A stretch of 64,000 bases of DNA from Chromobotia macracanthus (lineage: Eukaryota; Chordata; Actinopteri; Cypriniformes; Botiidae). The position numbers and the translations under genes were made by a program. How positions within the stretch are numbered: the stretch's first letter is position 1; each line of letters begins with the position of its first letter. The notes beneath the pieces were generated by a model. The model was not told the origin of the DNA. It saw nothing but the letters and a program-made list of their open reading frames with translations, and did not search any database. The stretch covers positions 7,872,501 through 7,936,500 of the forward strand of contig JAZGTH010000062.1 in NCBI GenBank assembly GCA_036877525.1, in the 5' to 3' direction. Below, piece after piece: positions 24,969 to 37,680 of the stretch.

Positions 24969-27900
24969 GTAAGTTGTTTGCAGACCTGTGTTTGTCGACG
25001 TGTATGTAGCGAATTTCTGTTTGGTACCCATATATTTAATCCCTTACTTACTGGTGATGTTTTATTACGATGTTCTTGTTTGGTTACACTGTTTTACATG
25101 CCTGCCTGATTTCCATACTATCCGCTCATTTTGCATCAATCGTTTGCAGTTTTTAATATGAGATACCGAAATATGTGCATTGAATGTTTTTTTATGATTC
25201 AGACAAATAGATTGGGAATATTGCATGAGTATTTGTTGTTCCTGGCAAAGGGCATTTTGCATGTGTTAACTGCATTAAAAATTATTTTTATTATCCTGTT
25301 TGTTGATTGGATTTCTTAAAATCCAGTATGGTATAGGCTGATGCGCACCTTTAGGCAGTACTACTCATGTTATAACATCTGTGAAGTTATAACGCTTTGT
25401 TTATTAAGAGATATTTGTTGATAACACAAGCATCTACATTTTTAAAAGTAGGCATATTTATGTATGCACATGCTACTGTACAGTCATGTTTTAATGACTG
25501 AGAACTAAAATGGATGTAATTGAACTGCACTAATCCACCTGCCGCCCTGTTTGAATGTCCGATACAGGAAGCGAGCGGCTGCAAAGCATTTAATTGAGCG
25601 CTACTACCACCAGTTAACAGAGGGCTGTGGAAATGAGGCCTGCACGAATGAGGCTTGTGGCTCTTCTCCGGGTTTCCAGCGCATGGATAACAATGCAGCG
25701 GCCCTCAAGGCCCTGGAGTTGTATAAGAATAATGCCAAACTGTGTGATCCTCATCCCTCTAAGAAAGGAGCCAGTTCAGCCTTCCCAGAGAACAGTGCCA
25801 AAGGAGCTCACAACTTCTCTGCCTGCAGCAACGGGAAGATGAACCACAAGGACCTGCAGCCCACAAGAGAGGACTTCAGAGGTGAGCCTATTATTAACAT
25901 TATGGGATTATAATGGAATTGGAGCTGTCCTAGATAAAGTAGAAAACATAACTTTCCAAGTGGCTTTCTGAGGTACACAAAAGAACTTTTTGAAGTGTGT
26001 TGGTAACCAAACAACAGAGACACCACTGACTTCTATTGTATAGACAGAGAAGTTCCACAGAAATCCAGGTTTAGAATAAAATTGTGATATTTTTGTAATG
26101 ACAGGAAGGTGAGCAAATGATGAAAAACTTTCATTTTGGGGTGAATTATCCCTTTAATGAGTTTTTCCTTTATTGAAAAAATAATTTTCAAGGAATCAAA
26201 TAGAAAATCCAAAAAGAAAATTATCTTTTGTTCATCCTCATATCGAAACCTGGAATGTACTTTTCCTCCCTCTGTGAAATACAAATGCTGACGGCTCATT
26301 TCCATGTAATTAGTAGTGACAGTAGTGACGATAAGCAGAAAACCATGCAAATCATAAGTGCTGTGTTCCAAGACTTAAATTTGAATGCGCATAGTCAAGT
26401 CACACAAATGAGAGCTACGACAAATAGAAGTCAAAAAGAAAGTTCTAGAGTTTAGAATGACATGAGGGTGATTCAATGAAGACATAATTTCAGGGGGGCT
26501 GTTAATCGACAGCCTGTGTTATACAACCTTCCCTTGCTCTCTTCTGACCTATGCCTTTGAAAAAACTTCATGTTAATATGTCTTACCATGTTTTTTGGCA
26601 GATCTGAATTACTTGACCGAGGAGAAGGTGTATGAAATTCTGAACCTCTGTAGTGAGACTGGGGACTATTCTCCTCTAATCCGTGTCATCGGTAGGGTTT
26701 TCTCCAGTGCAGAGAGTCTGGTCCAGAGTTTCCGCAAGGCAAAGCAACACACCAAGGAGGAGCTCAAGTCTCTTCAGGCCAAAGATGAAGACAAGGATGA
26801 AGATGAGAAAGAGTCAGCATCCAGCTCATCCACGGCCATGGAGGTGGAACCTGAGGCCTCGGCGTCAAGTGAAGACGGGCCATCTCACGGGGAGAATAAC
26901 ATCCGAAACTTGGGCCCTGTAGAAGTTTCTGTAGACATTGAAGCAGTAAGAAGAGTGTATGACAGACTGTTATCAAATGAGAAGATTGAAGCCGCATTCC
27001 TCAATGCGTTAGTCTACTTGTCACCGAACGTAGAGTGTGACCTAACCTATCACAATGTGTACGCCGCTGACCCCAATTACCTGAACGTCTTCATCATCGT
27101 CATGGAGAACAGTAACCTCCACAGTCCAGAATACCTGGAGATTGCCCTGCCACAGTTCTGCAAGGCCATGAGCAAGCTACCTCTTCCGGCTCTGGCTAAG
27201 CTCGCCCGGTTGTGGTCACAGTACGGCACAGACCAGATCCGACGTCTGGTCGAGACTTTCCAGCAACTTATAACCTACACTGTCATCAGCAACGAGTTCA
27301 GCAGTGATAACCTGGTCAATGAGGATGATGGTGTGGTGGCGGCCACCAAGTGCTTAAAAATCGTTTACTATGCAAACGTTCTGGGCGGTGACCTGGACAC
27401 AGATCACAACGAGGAGGAGGACGAAGAACCAATCCCAGAGTCCAGCGAGCTGACCCTGCAGGAGCTTCTGGGTGAGGAGCGACGCAATAAGAAAGGCCCA
27501 CGCGTGGACCCGCTGGAAACTGAACTGGGCATTCGTGCCTCAGACTGTCGAAAACCCCTTATCCCCTTTGAGGAGTTCATCAACGAACCACTTAACGAAG
27601 TGCTGGAAATGGACAAAGATTACACCTTCTTTAAGGTGGAGACAGAAAGCAAATTCTCTTTTATGACCTGCCCATTTATTCTTAATGCTGTGACAAAGAA
27701 TCTAGGGCTGTACTATGACAACCGAATCCGTATGTACAGTGAGCGCAGGATAACTGCCCTCTACAGTTTGGTACAGGGACAACAATTGAACCCCTATCTG
27801 CGCCTCAAAGTGCGCAGAGACCACATCATAGATGATGCTCTTGTCAGGGTAGGTCCAGAGGAGCTCAGAAACATAAATGTTGTATTGCGTTGTTAAAAGC

Positions 27901-30900
27901 TGCAGTCTGTAACTTTTTGTTAAAAATGATTTTTTAAAAATGGTTATTGAGAAAGTACATAAGAGATCAGTGTTTAAAACATATAATAATGATTTATAGT
28001 TTGAGCTGTCGGGTCAGATTTTCTAGGAAATGCCAGTTTGGCTTCATTTGACTTCAACATACGTAAGGAAAAGTATATAAAGTGGCCTGCAATTTTATGT
28101 TTCAAACACAGATGGCGGTAGAGAGGCAAACGTTACAGATTGCAGTTTCAAAAGAAATAAATCTGAATTAGATATTGTCTGTTACTACAGTGATTACAGT
28201 AGATGAAACTCATTGTAGATGTAAAATGATTGTGATCTGTAATTTAATTGATTTTAGCTGGAGATGATTGCCATGGAAAACCCAGCAGACTTGAAGAAAC
28301 AGCTGTATGTGGAGTTTGAGGGCGAGCAAGGAGTAGATGAAGGAGGAGTTTCTAAAGAGTTCTTTCAGCTGGTTGTAGAGGAGATCTTTAACCCAGATAT
28401 AGGTCATTATTTTAAATTACTCTACTCTAGCACAAAACTTAATCTGTTGAATTAATGTTTACTGATATTATAATATGTGATATAACACTTCTGTGCTACT
28501 GTTAAAGTTTCTGTTCAGATCTTTCCTGTTGTCACTAGTAAAGTGAGCAAAATATTACCCAGCTTGATTCTGTAAGTGTGAGATGTTTGTAATCTGTTGT
28601 GCAATTATGCAAGTCTCATGCTTTCTCTTTCCTTTCTCTATTTTCCACAGGCATGTTTACCTATGATGAAAGCACAAAACTTTTCTGGTTCAACCCTTCA
28701 TCATTTGAGAATGAAGGCCAGTTTACCTTGATAGGCATAGTCTTGGGCCTAGCTATCTACAATAATTGCATTCTTGATGTGCACTTCCCTATGGTGGTTT
28801 ACAGGAAACTAATGGGAAAGAAAGGAACGTTTCGAGACCTGGCAGACTCCCATCCGGTAATACTTATTGTTTCTTTATGATTCCAGTCCAGAAGCAGTTT
28901 CTTTTTTTGGGTAAACTATCCCTTTAAGTATTGAGTACTTTTGTTTGCAAAGCTTCTTTGTCAGCTAAACAAAATACAAAGACAAGTGTTTTCTCAACAT
29001 ACATGGCATACATTTTTCAACAAATACAACGAAATAACATCACCATCTGTATTTTATTAACATTGACCTACATTAAAGGTTAAGGATTTTTTTTAAACTT
29101 TGCAACTACTTGCTTACATTACTCGTTGACCATAATACTCATTTCTGCTTTTTCAAAGAGCAACATTGTGGGTATATTGCAAGTAAGTGTACATCTCCTG
29201 TCCCTGTATTGGAGACATGCTATGAAGCAGCTGTCTGTCCATACTTGTACATGGATTTAGGGTAGTGACTGTCTCAGGGAGAGGATCTGGGCAGTTTAGA
29301 GATACAGCTTGTAATTATGGATTTAGCACGTTGACTGCTTAACAAAATATTTGGGGCTAGTTGATGCTTGCCCTTTGCTTGTCACACAGCAGTTATTTGA
29401 TTGGAAGCTTTAAGCATAAAGTAACCTGGAGTTATATTGGAAAGGTTTGGTTCATTTCTCACACAAAATTATTTTTAGTGCACACTTAATGCACACTTCC
29501 AGACTTCTTTTATGGTGCTTTTTTTTTTGAAGGAACAGTGCTTTATTTGAAGGAATAGTTCATCTAAAAATGTATATTCTTCCATCATGTACTCACCCTT
29601 ATATGATTTCAGACTTGTATGACTTTTTAGTTCAGTTCTGAGGAACACAAGGGAATATATTTTGAAATGCGTTTATAACCTTTGACTTCCAGTGTGTGGA
29701 CACAACCACAGAGAAAAATCTTCTTTTGTGTTCCAAAGAGAAAATTAGTATTTCTATGTGTTTTCCACAGAAGATAAAACAGTACAAGCTTGACATGACA
29801 AATGATGACAGAATCTTCATTGAACTATTTCTTTACATGTATTTAGTCCTAAAGCGCTCATTGTTCAGAGTGCTGACTGATCTGAGGTCTGTTTCTGCAG
29901 GTTCTTTATCAGAGTCTGAAGGATCTCCTGGAGTATGATGGTAATGTGGAGGAAGACATGATGATTACCTTCCAGATCTCACAGACAGACCTGTTCGGAA
30001 ACCCACTAATGTACGATTTAAAGGAAGGCGGTGAAAAAATCCCGGTCACCAATGAAAACAGAAAGGTCAGTCCACTTTTAAAGGCTACCATCATTACGTT
30101 TAAACGCCGTTGTGTGCCAGAATGACATGTGGCGGGTCTCTGCAGGAATTTGTGGCACTTTATGCAGAGTACATGCTGAACAAAAGTGTAGAGAAGCAGT
30201 TTAAGGCCTTCAGGAGAGGATTCCACATGGTCACCAATGAATCTCCTTTGAAATATCTGTTTCGACCAGGAGAAATTGAGCTCCTTATATGTGGCAGCAG
30301 GGTGAGTCAACTGCAGATCCAAGATGTTTTCATTTATGTGACACATGGAATACATGCAACTGGCTTTATGTTCTTCTCCTGCAGAATCTGGACTTTTTTG
30401 CACTTGAGGAGAGTACAGAATATGATGGTGGATACAACAAAGACTCCCACATTATTAAGTATGTAGATACATATTAGTATAACACAGACATGCATGTATT
30501 TCTGTGGGTCTTTTTGTGAGCCGTTTTGTAATTATATAACTGATAAAAGAAGTGTCAGTTACTTCCTCTAGTTATTGTAAAATAAATGGCAATTTGTTTT
30601 CTGTAAATATTGTAGGTAAAGATAAATATAACTTCAGTACATCTCAATTACTATTGCAAAACCTTCAAGATACTGGCATCAGCCAATGAAGCAGCCATAT
30701 ATTGGTCAACAACCAGTTAGACTAGTAACAATTACTGCTAATGTGAGGAAAGAAATGACTGATGGTAATAATGATGAAATGATGGTAATAATAGCACTTA
30801 TTTATCCGGGTGATGCATTATTTTTAACTGCCCTCAGGGATTTCTGGGAGACGGTGCACTCGTTTGGACAGGAGCAGAAGAGGCTGTTTCTACAGTTTAC

Positions 30901-31325
30901 CACTGGCACAGACAGAGCTCCAGTTGGAGGCTTGGGAAAACTCAAGATGATTATTGCCAAAAATGGCCCTGACTCAGACAGGTTTCTTTGAAACTCATAA
31001 ACTTCTTGTTTGAGTGGTGCTAGTAAATAAGGGGTTGTTTTGCAAGACCAAATATATATATATATATATAGCAGTTTCAATTTAATTATCGTTGCTTTCA
31101 GGCTGTGAAGAGACTTTTAACCAATATATTAAAAAAATGTTCTCATAATCATCTGAATTAATTTACAATATTGTTACATCTTGTTGTTCTCTTCATCCTA
31201 CCAGGTTACCCACCTCTCACACTTGCTTCAACGTGCTGCTCCTCCCTGAATACTCCAGCAAGGAGAAACTTAGAGAGAGACTGCTTAAAGCCATTACATA
31301 CGCCAAAGGCTTCGGCATGCTCTGA
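24967..31325 (+). CDS. ube3a: Ubiquitin-protein ligase E3A (HECT E3), complete
   Basis: UBE3A takes ubiquitin from an E2 onto its own HECT cysteine and passes it to substrates in cytosol and nucleus. Coding pieces: 24967-24968, 25568-25881, 26602-27848, 28258-28402, 28651-28856, 29901-30065, 30146-30301, 30385-30458, 30838-30981, 31205-31325. All junctions keep phase and give 857 residues; the human short isoform has 852. Domains in order: AZUL zinc finger near the N terminus (ERYYHQLTEGCGNEACTNEA); an acidic linker with KDEDKDEDEKE; the mid-region starting NALVYLSPNVECDLTYHNVY; and a HECT domain over about the last 350 residues with QLYVEFEGEQGVDEGGVSKE. The catalytic cysteine is in SHTCFNVLLLPEYSS (C825), and the end is AKGFGML. 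No lesions are visible, unlike upstream atp10a. A longer N-terminal isoform was not found. Confidence 0.97.
25926..26160 (+). repeat. 'GGGATAGTTCACCC'-type teleost repeat in a ube3a intron
   Basis: It has the order 'tttctgaggtacacaaaaga', 'gttggtaaccaaac', ACTTCTATTGTATAGACAGA, 'gtgagcaaatgatg' and 'ggtgaattatccctttaatg'. This is the layout of a very common teleost MITE. Related fragments are at 26200-26480, 28893-28927 and 29529-29840, all in ube3a introns. Confidence 0.6.
27893..28150 (+). mobile_element. TTAA-flanked MITE in a ube3a intron
   Basis: TTAAAAGCTGCAGTCTGTAAC on the left and GTTACAGATTGCAGTTT on the right. It is the same family as 11592-11890 and fills most of the intron between the large exon and the first HECT exon. 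Confidence 0.65.
29529..29840 (+). repeat. 'GGGATAGTTCACCC'-type teleost repeat in a ube3a intron
   Basis: The left end has 'gaaggaatagttcatctaaa' followed by ACTCACCCTTATATG. The right end has 'caaatgatgacagaatcttc' followed by 'attgaactatttctttaca', the inverse of the left terminus. It lies about 60 bp upstream of the exon at 29901. Confidence 0.6.
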
Positions 31326-32580
31326 GACACCAGGACCTTCAAAGAACTCTAACGTGCCCATCGATGCAGAAATCGTCTCTGTCGACAACTACAAATAAAT
31401 AATAAGTTTAAATGCGTTTCAAGGCAACATGAAATGGAATAAAATGGGAACGTTCTGGTGACCGCATGCCTGTGCCTAAATTAAGAGATAAACCCACACT
31501 GGACTCTTGGTTCTCTCCCTCTTATGTAAGTGTTATGGTTCCCGTATTGTATGCACTGAGTTATAGCATTATTTATTTTAAGAGATACAATCTCTTATGT
31601 CATGTCTGCCAGGAAAACGACTCACTTTTTTTAGTTTCTCATTTATTAAAAGGAGGGACGGTTAGACATTTTCAACATCCACAGGACTGATCACCATCAA
31701 AACTTCACCATCGAAAACAAAGAGATGAAAGGGAGAGAAAGCAAAAGTTTATTGGTGTGTAATGGCTGAACTGTGAAAGTGCACTTAACTCAAAATTCAA
31801 GAATGTCTCTTAGGTTTTTTTGTCTTTCTGCCCTTTGACGTTTGATTTTTTTTTTTTGCTCGTGTTATAGGTCTTCCCTAGTTTATTCGCACTCACTGCA
31901 AAGCTTTCAAAGGTACAGAGCAGCTCCACTCTCAATGTTGTGTCCAGGAATCTGTATTTATTGAAGGACCGCGTTGTTTGTAACGCCGCATGGCAGATTA
32001 AGCTGCTCTTTTAAGGCCAGTGTTCTGCATTTCACTTCAGAGGCTGATTCTTTTACTCTGTTCGCTAAAATCAGTCTATTCTCATGGTGCGCTCCTGACA
32101 AAAATAATTAGTGTCACACAGAGAAATCTTCCCATACAACTGTTGCAAAGACTTCCTAAATAAGTTTTGTTTGCTTTCTGTCTTAATTCAAGACGGCAGA
32201 CTTTTTAGCCAATGAATGCTAATTTACAGCGTTCCATTAAAACTGTTAATTTTTTTAGTTGCTTTGTTTTTGCTCTGCACAGTGTCTGGCCCAAATTGCT
32301 ATTCTGTTGGGTGAATATGGCACGTCAGACCACTATCTTTTTGTGCCAAACATTTGTGCTGAGAATCGCCGCTCCAGTTTGTCCAGGCATAGCTGGAAAC
32401 CCATGTTAGCATTGCCCTGTTATTAGTTTTCCCTCCTACATATTAAATGTGACTGGTTTGTTCCACCGCTGATGGCGCTAACATTAAAGGGGGAACTAGA
32501 ACTTGATATTGAGAATAAAAACATTTGATTGTTTCAAGTTATTCTTAAATAAATTCAAAACTGAGAAACGACTGTGTGTG
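31326..32580 (+). other. ube3a: ube3a 3' UTR and flank
   Basis: It follows the TGA at 31323-31325. AATAAA hexamers are at 31394-31399, 31438-31443 and 32512-32517, allowing a short or a long 3' end. Which is used cannot be told from sequence. Confidence 0.55.
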
Positions 32581-32689
32581 AATGTGATGCAGAGATGGTG
32601 TGATTTTGCTTTCAGTTGTTCCATGGTGTAATGAGTTCCAGGGGTTTACACAAAAGCACTTTGTCAAAAAATATATGCAGTTTTCTGTT

Positions 32690-32974
32690 TTAAAGCTGCA
32701 ATCTGTAACCTTTTTGGGTTACAAATGAACAAAAATAAATTTACAAGTACATAATGAATCAGTGTTTTAAATTGTCTCATTACCTTAGCCTGATTTGCAA
32801 CAGTAAGTTTAAAATTATGATTTATAATTTAAGCTGTCCGTTCCAGTTTCACAGAAAATGTCAGCTTGGTTCATTTGACTAACATACGTAATGAAAAGGA
32901 TGTAAAGTAAGATGCAATTTTATGTTTCAAACGGAGATGCGACAGAGAGGAAAAGTTACAGATTGCAGCTTTAA
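32690..32974 (+). mobile_element. TTAA-flanked MITE downstream of ube3a
   Basis: TTAAAGCTGCAATCTGTAACC on the left and GTTACAGATTGCAGCTTTAA on the right. This is the best-preserved pair of ends in the family. TTAA occurs at both borders (32690-32693 and 32971-32974). Confidence 0.75.
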
Positions 32975-33983
32975 CAGTATCAAAGTCAGAAAAGGCAAAA
33001 ACTGCAGGTTTTTATGGGCTTAGTATATAGAGCACAATTTATAAACAAACAGTTTATAAAAGTGTCCAAAGAGAACATTATCACCTGACCTCCTTCCACC
33101 TACTGCCATTAGAAGCTCTTTCTATCACTACAATCTTCTGTGTAGCTTTAAATAAGACACCCACAGATGTTCTTTATATACATTCCATTTCAAGCAATTT
33201 TCCTTCACCTGCAGTAGGTTGATGCTTAGCAGAGCTGTTTCAGGTGTCATATATCTGTGGTTAATGAATTAAGGTCAGAGCTGATAAAGGAAACTGCACC
33301 GGTCTACTCCTAATAAATTGAGGGTTTTAAGAGCCTTCCTATACTGGGTAACATCTCCACATACAATTAGTGATCCATAACCTGTTGTTAACAACACAAA
33401 CCTAGTTTATTTTCATTGAAAAGCCATTTTATAGCTGGAGTATTTAACAGTCTTGCAGAATTTGTTAGTGTTTATTGAAAACAAAAATGTGGATAGCAAG
33501 TGATTTTGGAGCAGTCCATGTTCATACACTCTTTTCTTGAAGAGCAACACCACCAGCAGTATGATTAAAAATGTTATATATATGCTGAAAAGAACAGAAC
33601 AAGAACACAGGAAAATGAATATTTTGTTCACAGTTCCACAATATGAAACATCTGCCTGAGACAAGTGCAGATATAGCCCTGTGCCAAAAACAAACACATT
33701 TGACAGCATGTAGAAGACATGAGTACTCATATACTCTTTCCTTGGGGGAAGATGAAGCATCAAAGATCCTGCATTGTATGTCAATAATTTTCATCCAAGC
33801 TGTTGCATACCTCATATCTTGAACACATAATATTACAATGATAGTCTTACATGTGGCAATTCCTGTCAATAAATGTAAAAATTATAAATAGATATAATAA
33901 GTATAAACCTTTAAAAGTATTCTGCTATAAGAAATATGTACACGCATCAGAAAACCCCATTAACCCCAAAGTCTGAGCCTTGA

Positions 33984-35908
33984 CTATTTTGTCTTTTTGT
34001 CTTCTTTTTTGTCCTCAACCACCTCAGACAGATCTTCCACTTGTAGTGTTTTCACCTTATTCTCCATATTGGTAATCCTCTGCTCTCTCATCAAGACTGC
34101 TCTCAAGACTGCTCTCTAGATGGTGGATCTTCTCCTCTAGATCTTTGGGATCAGCCCCCGCACTCGCCACTGCCTCATCTAGAAGGTTGTGCTTTCTCAG
34201 AATGGCCTTTCCTTTTTCCTCCAGGGCCTTTTTGGCATCGGGCATTGTACTCCGTCAGCGCTTCCAATAGGTCATCTTTAGACAGGGCAAAAAGATCAGA
34301 ATAGCCAACACTACAAATATTTGCCATTCTTATGTTTCCAGCCTTACTGCCTTAAATTCCAAGGATACTGATTTCTCCGAAGTATGCACCATCACTGAGC
34401 ACCACAAATTGTGTGACGCCATCATCAGCCACTACAACAAGTTTTCCCTTTTTGATAATGTACATTTCTCATCCAATGTCACCTTTCTTACATATGTAAT
34501 CTCCAGGACTGAAAACCTGTGGCTGTAACTTCAACATCAACTCGATGAGCAGTCCTGCCTCACAGTCCTGGAAGATTCGCACCTTCTTTAGAGTTTTCAA
34601 ATGGACGTTGATGGCTATTTCAGCTTTGAGCTTGTCCAGGAGGTTCTTCAAGACTTCCTTCTCATCACAAGTTTTCTTCTCTGTCCAAAGATAATCAAAC
34701 CATTTGATGATCCTGACCTCCAGTTCTTTGCTTACCTTACGGAACTGCATGTACTGTTTGATGGAATCAATCTTGGCCTGGAACTCAGCACGAGAAGCAT
34801 TGGAGATCATGGCACCAACATTACTGACAATGGTAGCAAAAATCAACACTCCAATAAGGAAGTCAGCAACAACAAACATTCAATGTCTCTAACAGGTGGA
34901 GGAGTTTCTCCAATGGTGGTAAGAGTGAGTGTGGACCAATACAGACTGTAAATGTACTTTCTAGATAAGCGGCCATATTCAGGGTGGCTGATGTTTGGAT
35001 ATACCCATGTGTCAGTCCCGAAGCCAATAGTCTTGGAAATAGCAAAGAAAATGCAAGCATTCCAGTGAATAATGATGAGGATGTAAAGCACGAGGTTGCT
35101 TATTCGGAAAATGTTTGAATAGTTTGTCCGGGTTTCCGTGCGGTCGAAAAACACAAAAAGACGTGCCATTTTGAAAAGCCAATTGAACCAAAGTTCAGGG
35201 TTGTTAAATCCCACTTTTAGCATCAATAAATCTGTCAGGATCATTGAAATCATGTCATATTTGAACTGTGGGATTTTCTTGTAATGGTCTGTCAGCTTCT
35301 TCCCATCTTTAACAAGAAGGCCCTGCTCCAAAAAACCTGAAAATCAAATCATTATATAATTTAAATTTATATTTGGTTTATTATTATTAGCATAACGTGT
35401 AACATTACAGCATGGGTGGAAGTTTGGGACAATTCTAAGATGTTGAAAAATTAAAAAAATGGCCATACCTGTTCTCTATCTGACAAATGTGTCCATATAG
35501 TAGACCACATCAGAGCTATAGTCCAGGATGATCCAAAGCATTGTATATGTGTCCTGAAGCTCATTAAAACAGGCCCTACAGAAATATAAACACTGAGGCA
35601 TCTACCACGTCTGTCCACACATACAAACTTACTGATATTTTTACATTTATGCAAGCGACTCAGTGAATTCATTGTTTACATTTTTTTATCAGTACGTGTT
35701 CCCTGGGAATTGCACCCTCAACCTTTCCGCTACTACCGCAATGCTCTACCAAAAGAGTTACAGGAACACTTTGTAATATGGATTTCAAATGTAATATGAA
35801 CAAACCTTGTCACCAACATAATCAGGTTGTAAAAAACTGGTGCTGCTATGACTGGCAGCCATCTATAGTACTTGTCTGTGGATGGATCCATAATCCAAAC
35901 TTCTTTCC
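33984..35908 (-). pseudogene. Cyclic nucleotide-gated channel alpha subunit (cnga3-like), unprocessed pseudogene
   Basis: Cone CNG channels open on cGMP binding. Three exons in transcript order: 35908-35806 (ends with a YYRWL...APVFYN segment), 35575-35469 (ACFNELQDTY; WIILDYSSDVVY) and 35336-33984 (S4-S6, pore, C-linker, cyclic-nucleotide domain, coiled-coil tail). The pore STLTLTTIGETPPPV and IIHWNACIFFAIS are preserved; AGADPKDLEEK in the tail points to CNGA3. Lesions on the minus strand: TAG at 35476-35478; about 4 nt lost near 34874 after the pore; TGA at 34469-34471 after CKKGDIG; TAA at 34352-34354; 4 nt gained near 34246; and a 12-nt tandem repeat near 34090-34113. GT/AG sites remain, so this is not a retrocopy. 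N-terminal exons were not found before the poly-T at 35980. I did not find support for this locus beside ube3a in other vertebrates. Confidence 0.85.
35645..35775 (-). repeat. tRNA-derived SINE
   Basis: On the minus strand it begins GTGTTCCTGTAACTC, then TTTTGGTAGAGCATTGC (A-box-like) and GGTTGAGGGTGCAATTCCC (B-box-like). It ends 'gagtcgcttgcataaatg', related to the teleost tail at 549-600. It lies in and beside the intron between the first two cnga3-like exons. Confidence 0.65.
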
Positions 35909-35979
35909 TAAAACACAATAGATTATCTTCTGGCCTCTATCAGACAAGACAACTGATCAATGTTATGTAACTAATGTTA

Positions 35980-36041
35980 CTAAAAATTTTTTTTTTTTTT
36001 TTTTTTTTCCCCTTTTTCTTTTTTTTTTTTTTTTTTTCGTC
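35980..36041 (+). repeat. Poly-T tract
   Basis: About 60 bases, nearly all T with a short 'cccctttttc' interruption, just upstream (in transcript terms) of the cnga3-like exons. Confidence 0.9.
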
Positions 36042-37365
36042 AAATATTTTGTAAATCTCTTGGTTGGTTGGTGTCCTCTCAACTTTTGAGTCGGTTTCTC
36101 CTCCTTCTTTACAATGCGTTCAGATGCGTCAGCACTGAGGTAACTTAATACAAGGCCTGGATCTTTTTCATTTTCTCCTCCAAAAAGCTCTATTGTAAAT
36201 TGGTTTTGATTTTCTTGAACCCCGAAAAAGCACTATACTGGTATTACTAACTTTGACATCAACATGGTTCTTCCACCTGACGGCTGCACCATTAATCCCA
36301 GATTAGACCTGAGCACCTATCTGAGCCACCTAGTACTCTTTGTTGGCCTCAGCCCTTGAAATACCGTGTGTGCACCAGTTCAGCTAGGCTGACGTGAGAC
36401 TGCAAGAGAGCTAGAAGTGAGACTGCAAGAGAGCTAGAATGAAAAAGAGAACAGGAAAAACAAGAAACAAAAAAAACGGAAAGTCATTTTGTTTGTGGTC
36501 AATAATAATAATTTTTATTAAAGATTTATCAGGATGTGATAAATGAGAATTTTGTAATTCTGCACAATATAGTGCTAATAAAGTGCTAATTTCAGCCTAT
36601 AATGGAAATTTAGAATAAATATTTTTAGCTCAATTATTTTTCTTTAATTTGTTCTTTAATCGCCCTGCCAAAGATTCACCCCGATCAAAGATTTTTTCCC
36701 ATGTAGACCATGAAAATACTGTAAACTACACATGAAAACAGACACATTAAAACTACAGACCATTGTACACATCAGGTAAGAGTACCACTTTATTTTTATC
36801 ATAGCATCTATGAAAAGCCATACAAAGACTTTTTTCAGATACAAATAAATATTTTGCCAGATGTTCCTCTCACATTCCATCAATCTGATATACTGCAATG
36901 CAGCCCATATTCACAATCCCGTTTTTTTCATCTCAACAGAAGTTAATCAGTTTCAATTTGACTGCTTTCAAGCTTTTGATGTCATGAGTGACATGCATGT
37001 AGCTGCTCCAGTCTTTGGGAAGAAGCCATGATGTAATAACACTGCAATTCAAACCTACAAACCAAATAAGTAAAAAAAAAACATTTTTGATTCAGACAAC
37101 TATAATGCAGAGGATGGCCAACAGCAGATTTACTTTTCACACAGTTTCCATAATTAGCTGGCTAGCTGTCTACTATGCATTATGTCTCAAAATAGCCCCA
37201 ACTGGAGCCATCTGTGGTGATGCTTAAAGCGGACTCATCAGAATAGCTTAATGTTTGGAAACAACTGTTAAACTAACACTGCGCAGTTTAGTCTATTAAT
37301 CTAGTCTGCGCAGACCAAATAATGACATACAGACCATGAATGAGCAGACACATGGTTATTAACTT

Positions 37366-37680
37366 AAAGGTAAAGTAGGCAACTTCGGAGAGGCTAGCAA
37401 TAGCAAGCAAGCTATGAAAACATAAGATCCCGCCCTCCCTTCAGAGTGCTCTCCAAAGCCATGCCTCCTTCAAAACACATGAACACATATATAGGCTAAC
37501 AGACAAGACCAAATGCAATGATTGGATGAACATTTTATGTTCCTGTGCCTTCCACAGAAGATATATTTTATTTAAATATATTTAGACCACTTTATTTAGT
37601 GATTCTTATCAGGATGTGAAGAGACTTTCAACCAGCATAACAAAAAATGATTCTGGAAAAAATCACCTACACTGCTTTTA
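37366..37680 (-). repeat. 'TTCATCCAATCATT' family, longest copy
   Basis: It starts 'aaaggtaaagtaggcaactt' and 'cggagaggctagcaatagca', has 'gcaatgattggatgaacatt' in the middle and 'gatgtgaagagactttcaac' near its right end. That last piece recurs at 31100-31120 as 'ggctgtgaagagacttttaa', marking another fragment in the last ube3a intron. Confidence 0.5.

Noticed and set aside
34601..34951. Plus-strand open frame of 116 codons
   Set aside because: It is antisense to the cnga3-like exon; the minus strand shows clear channel homology.
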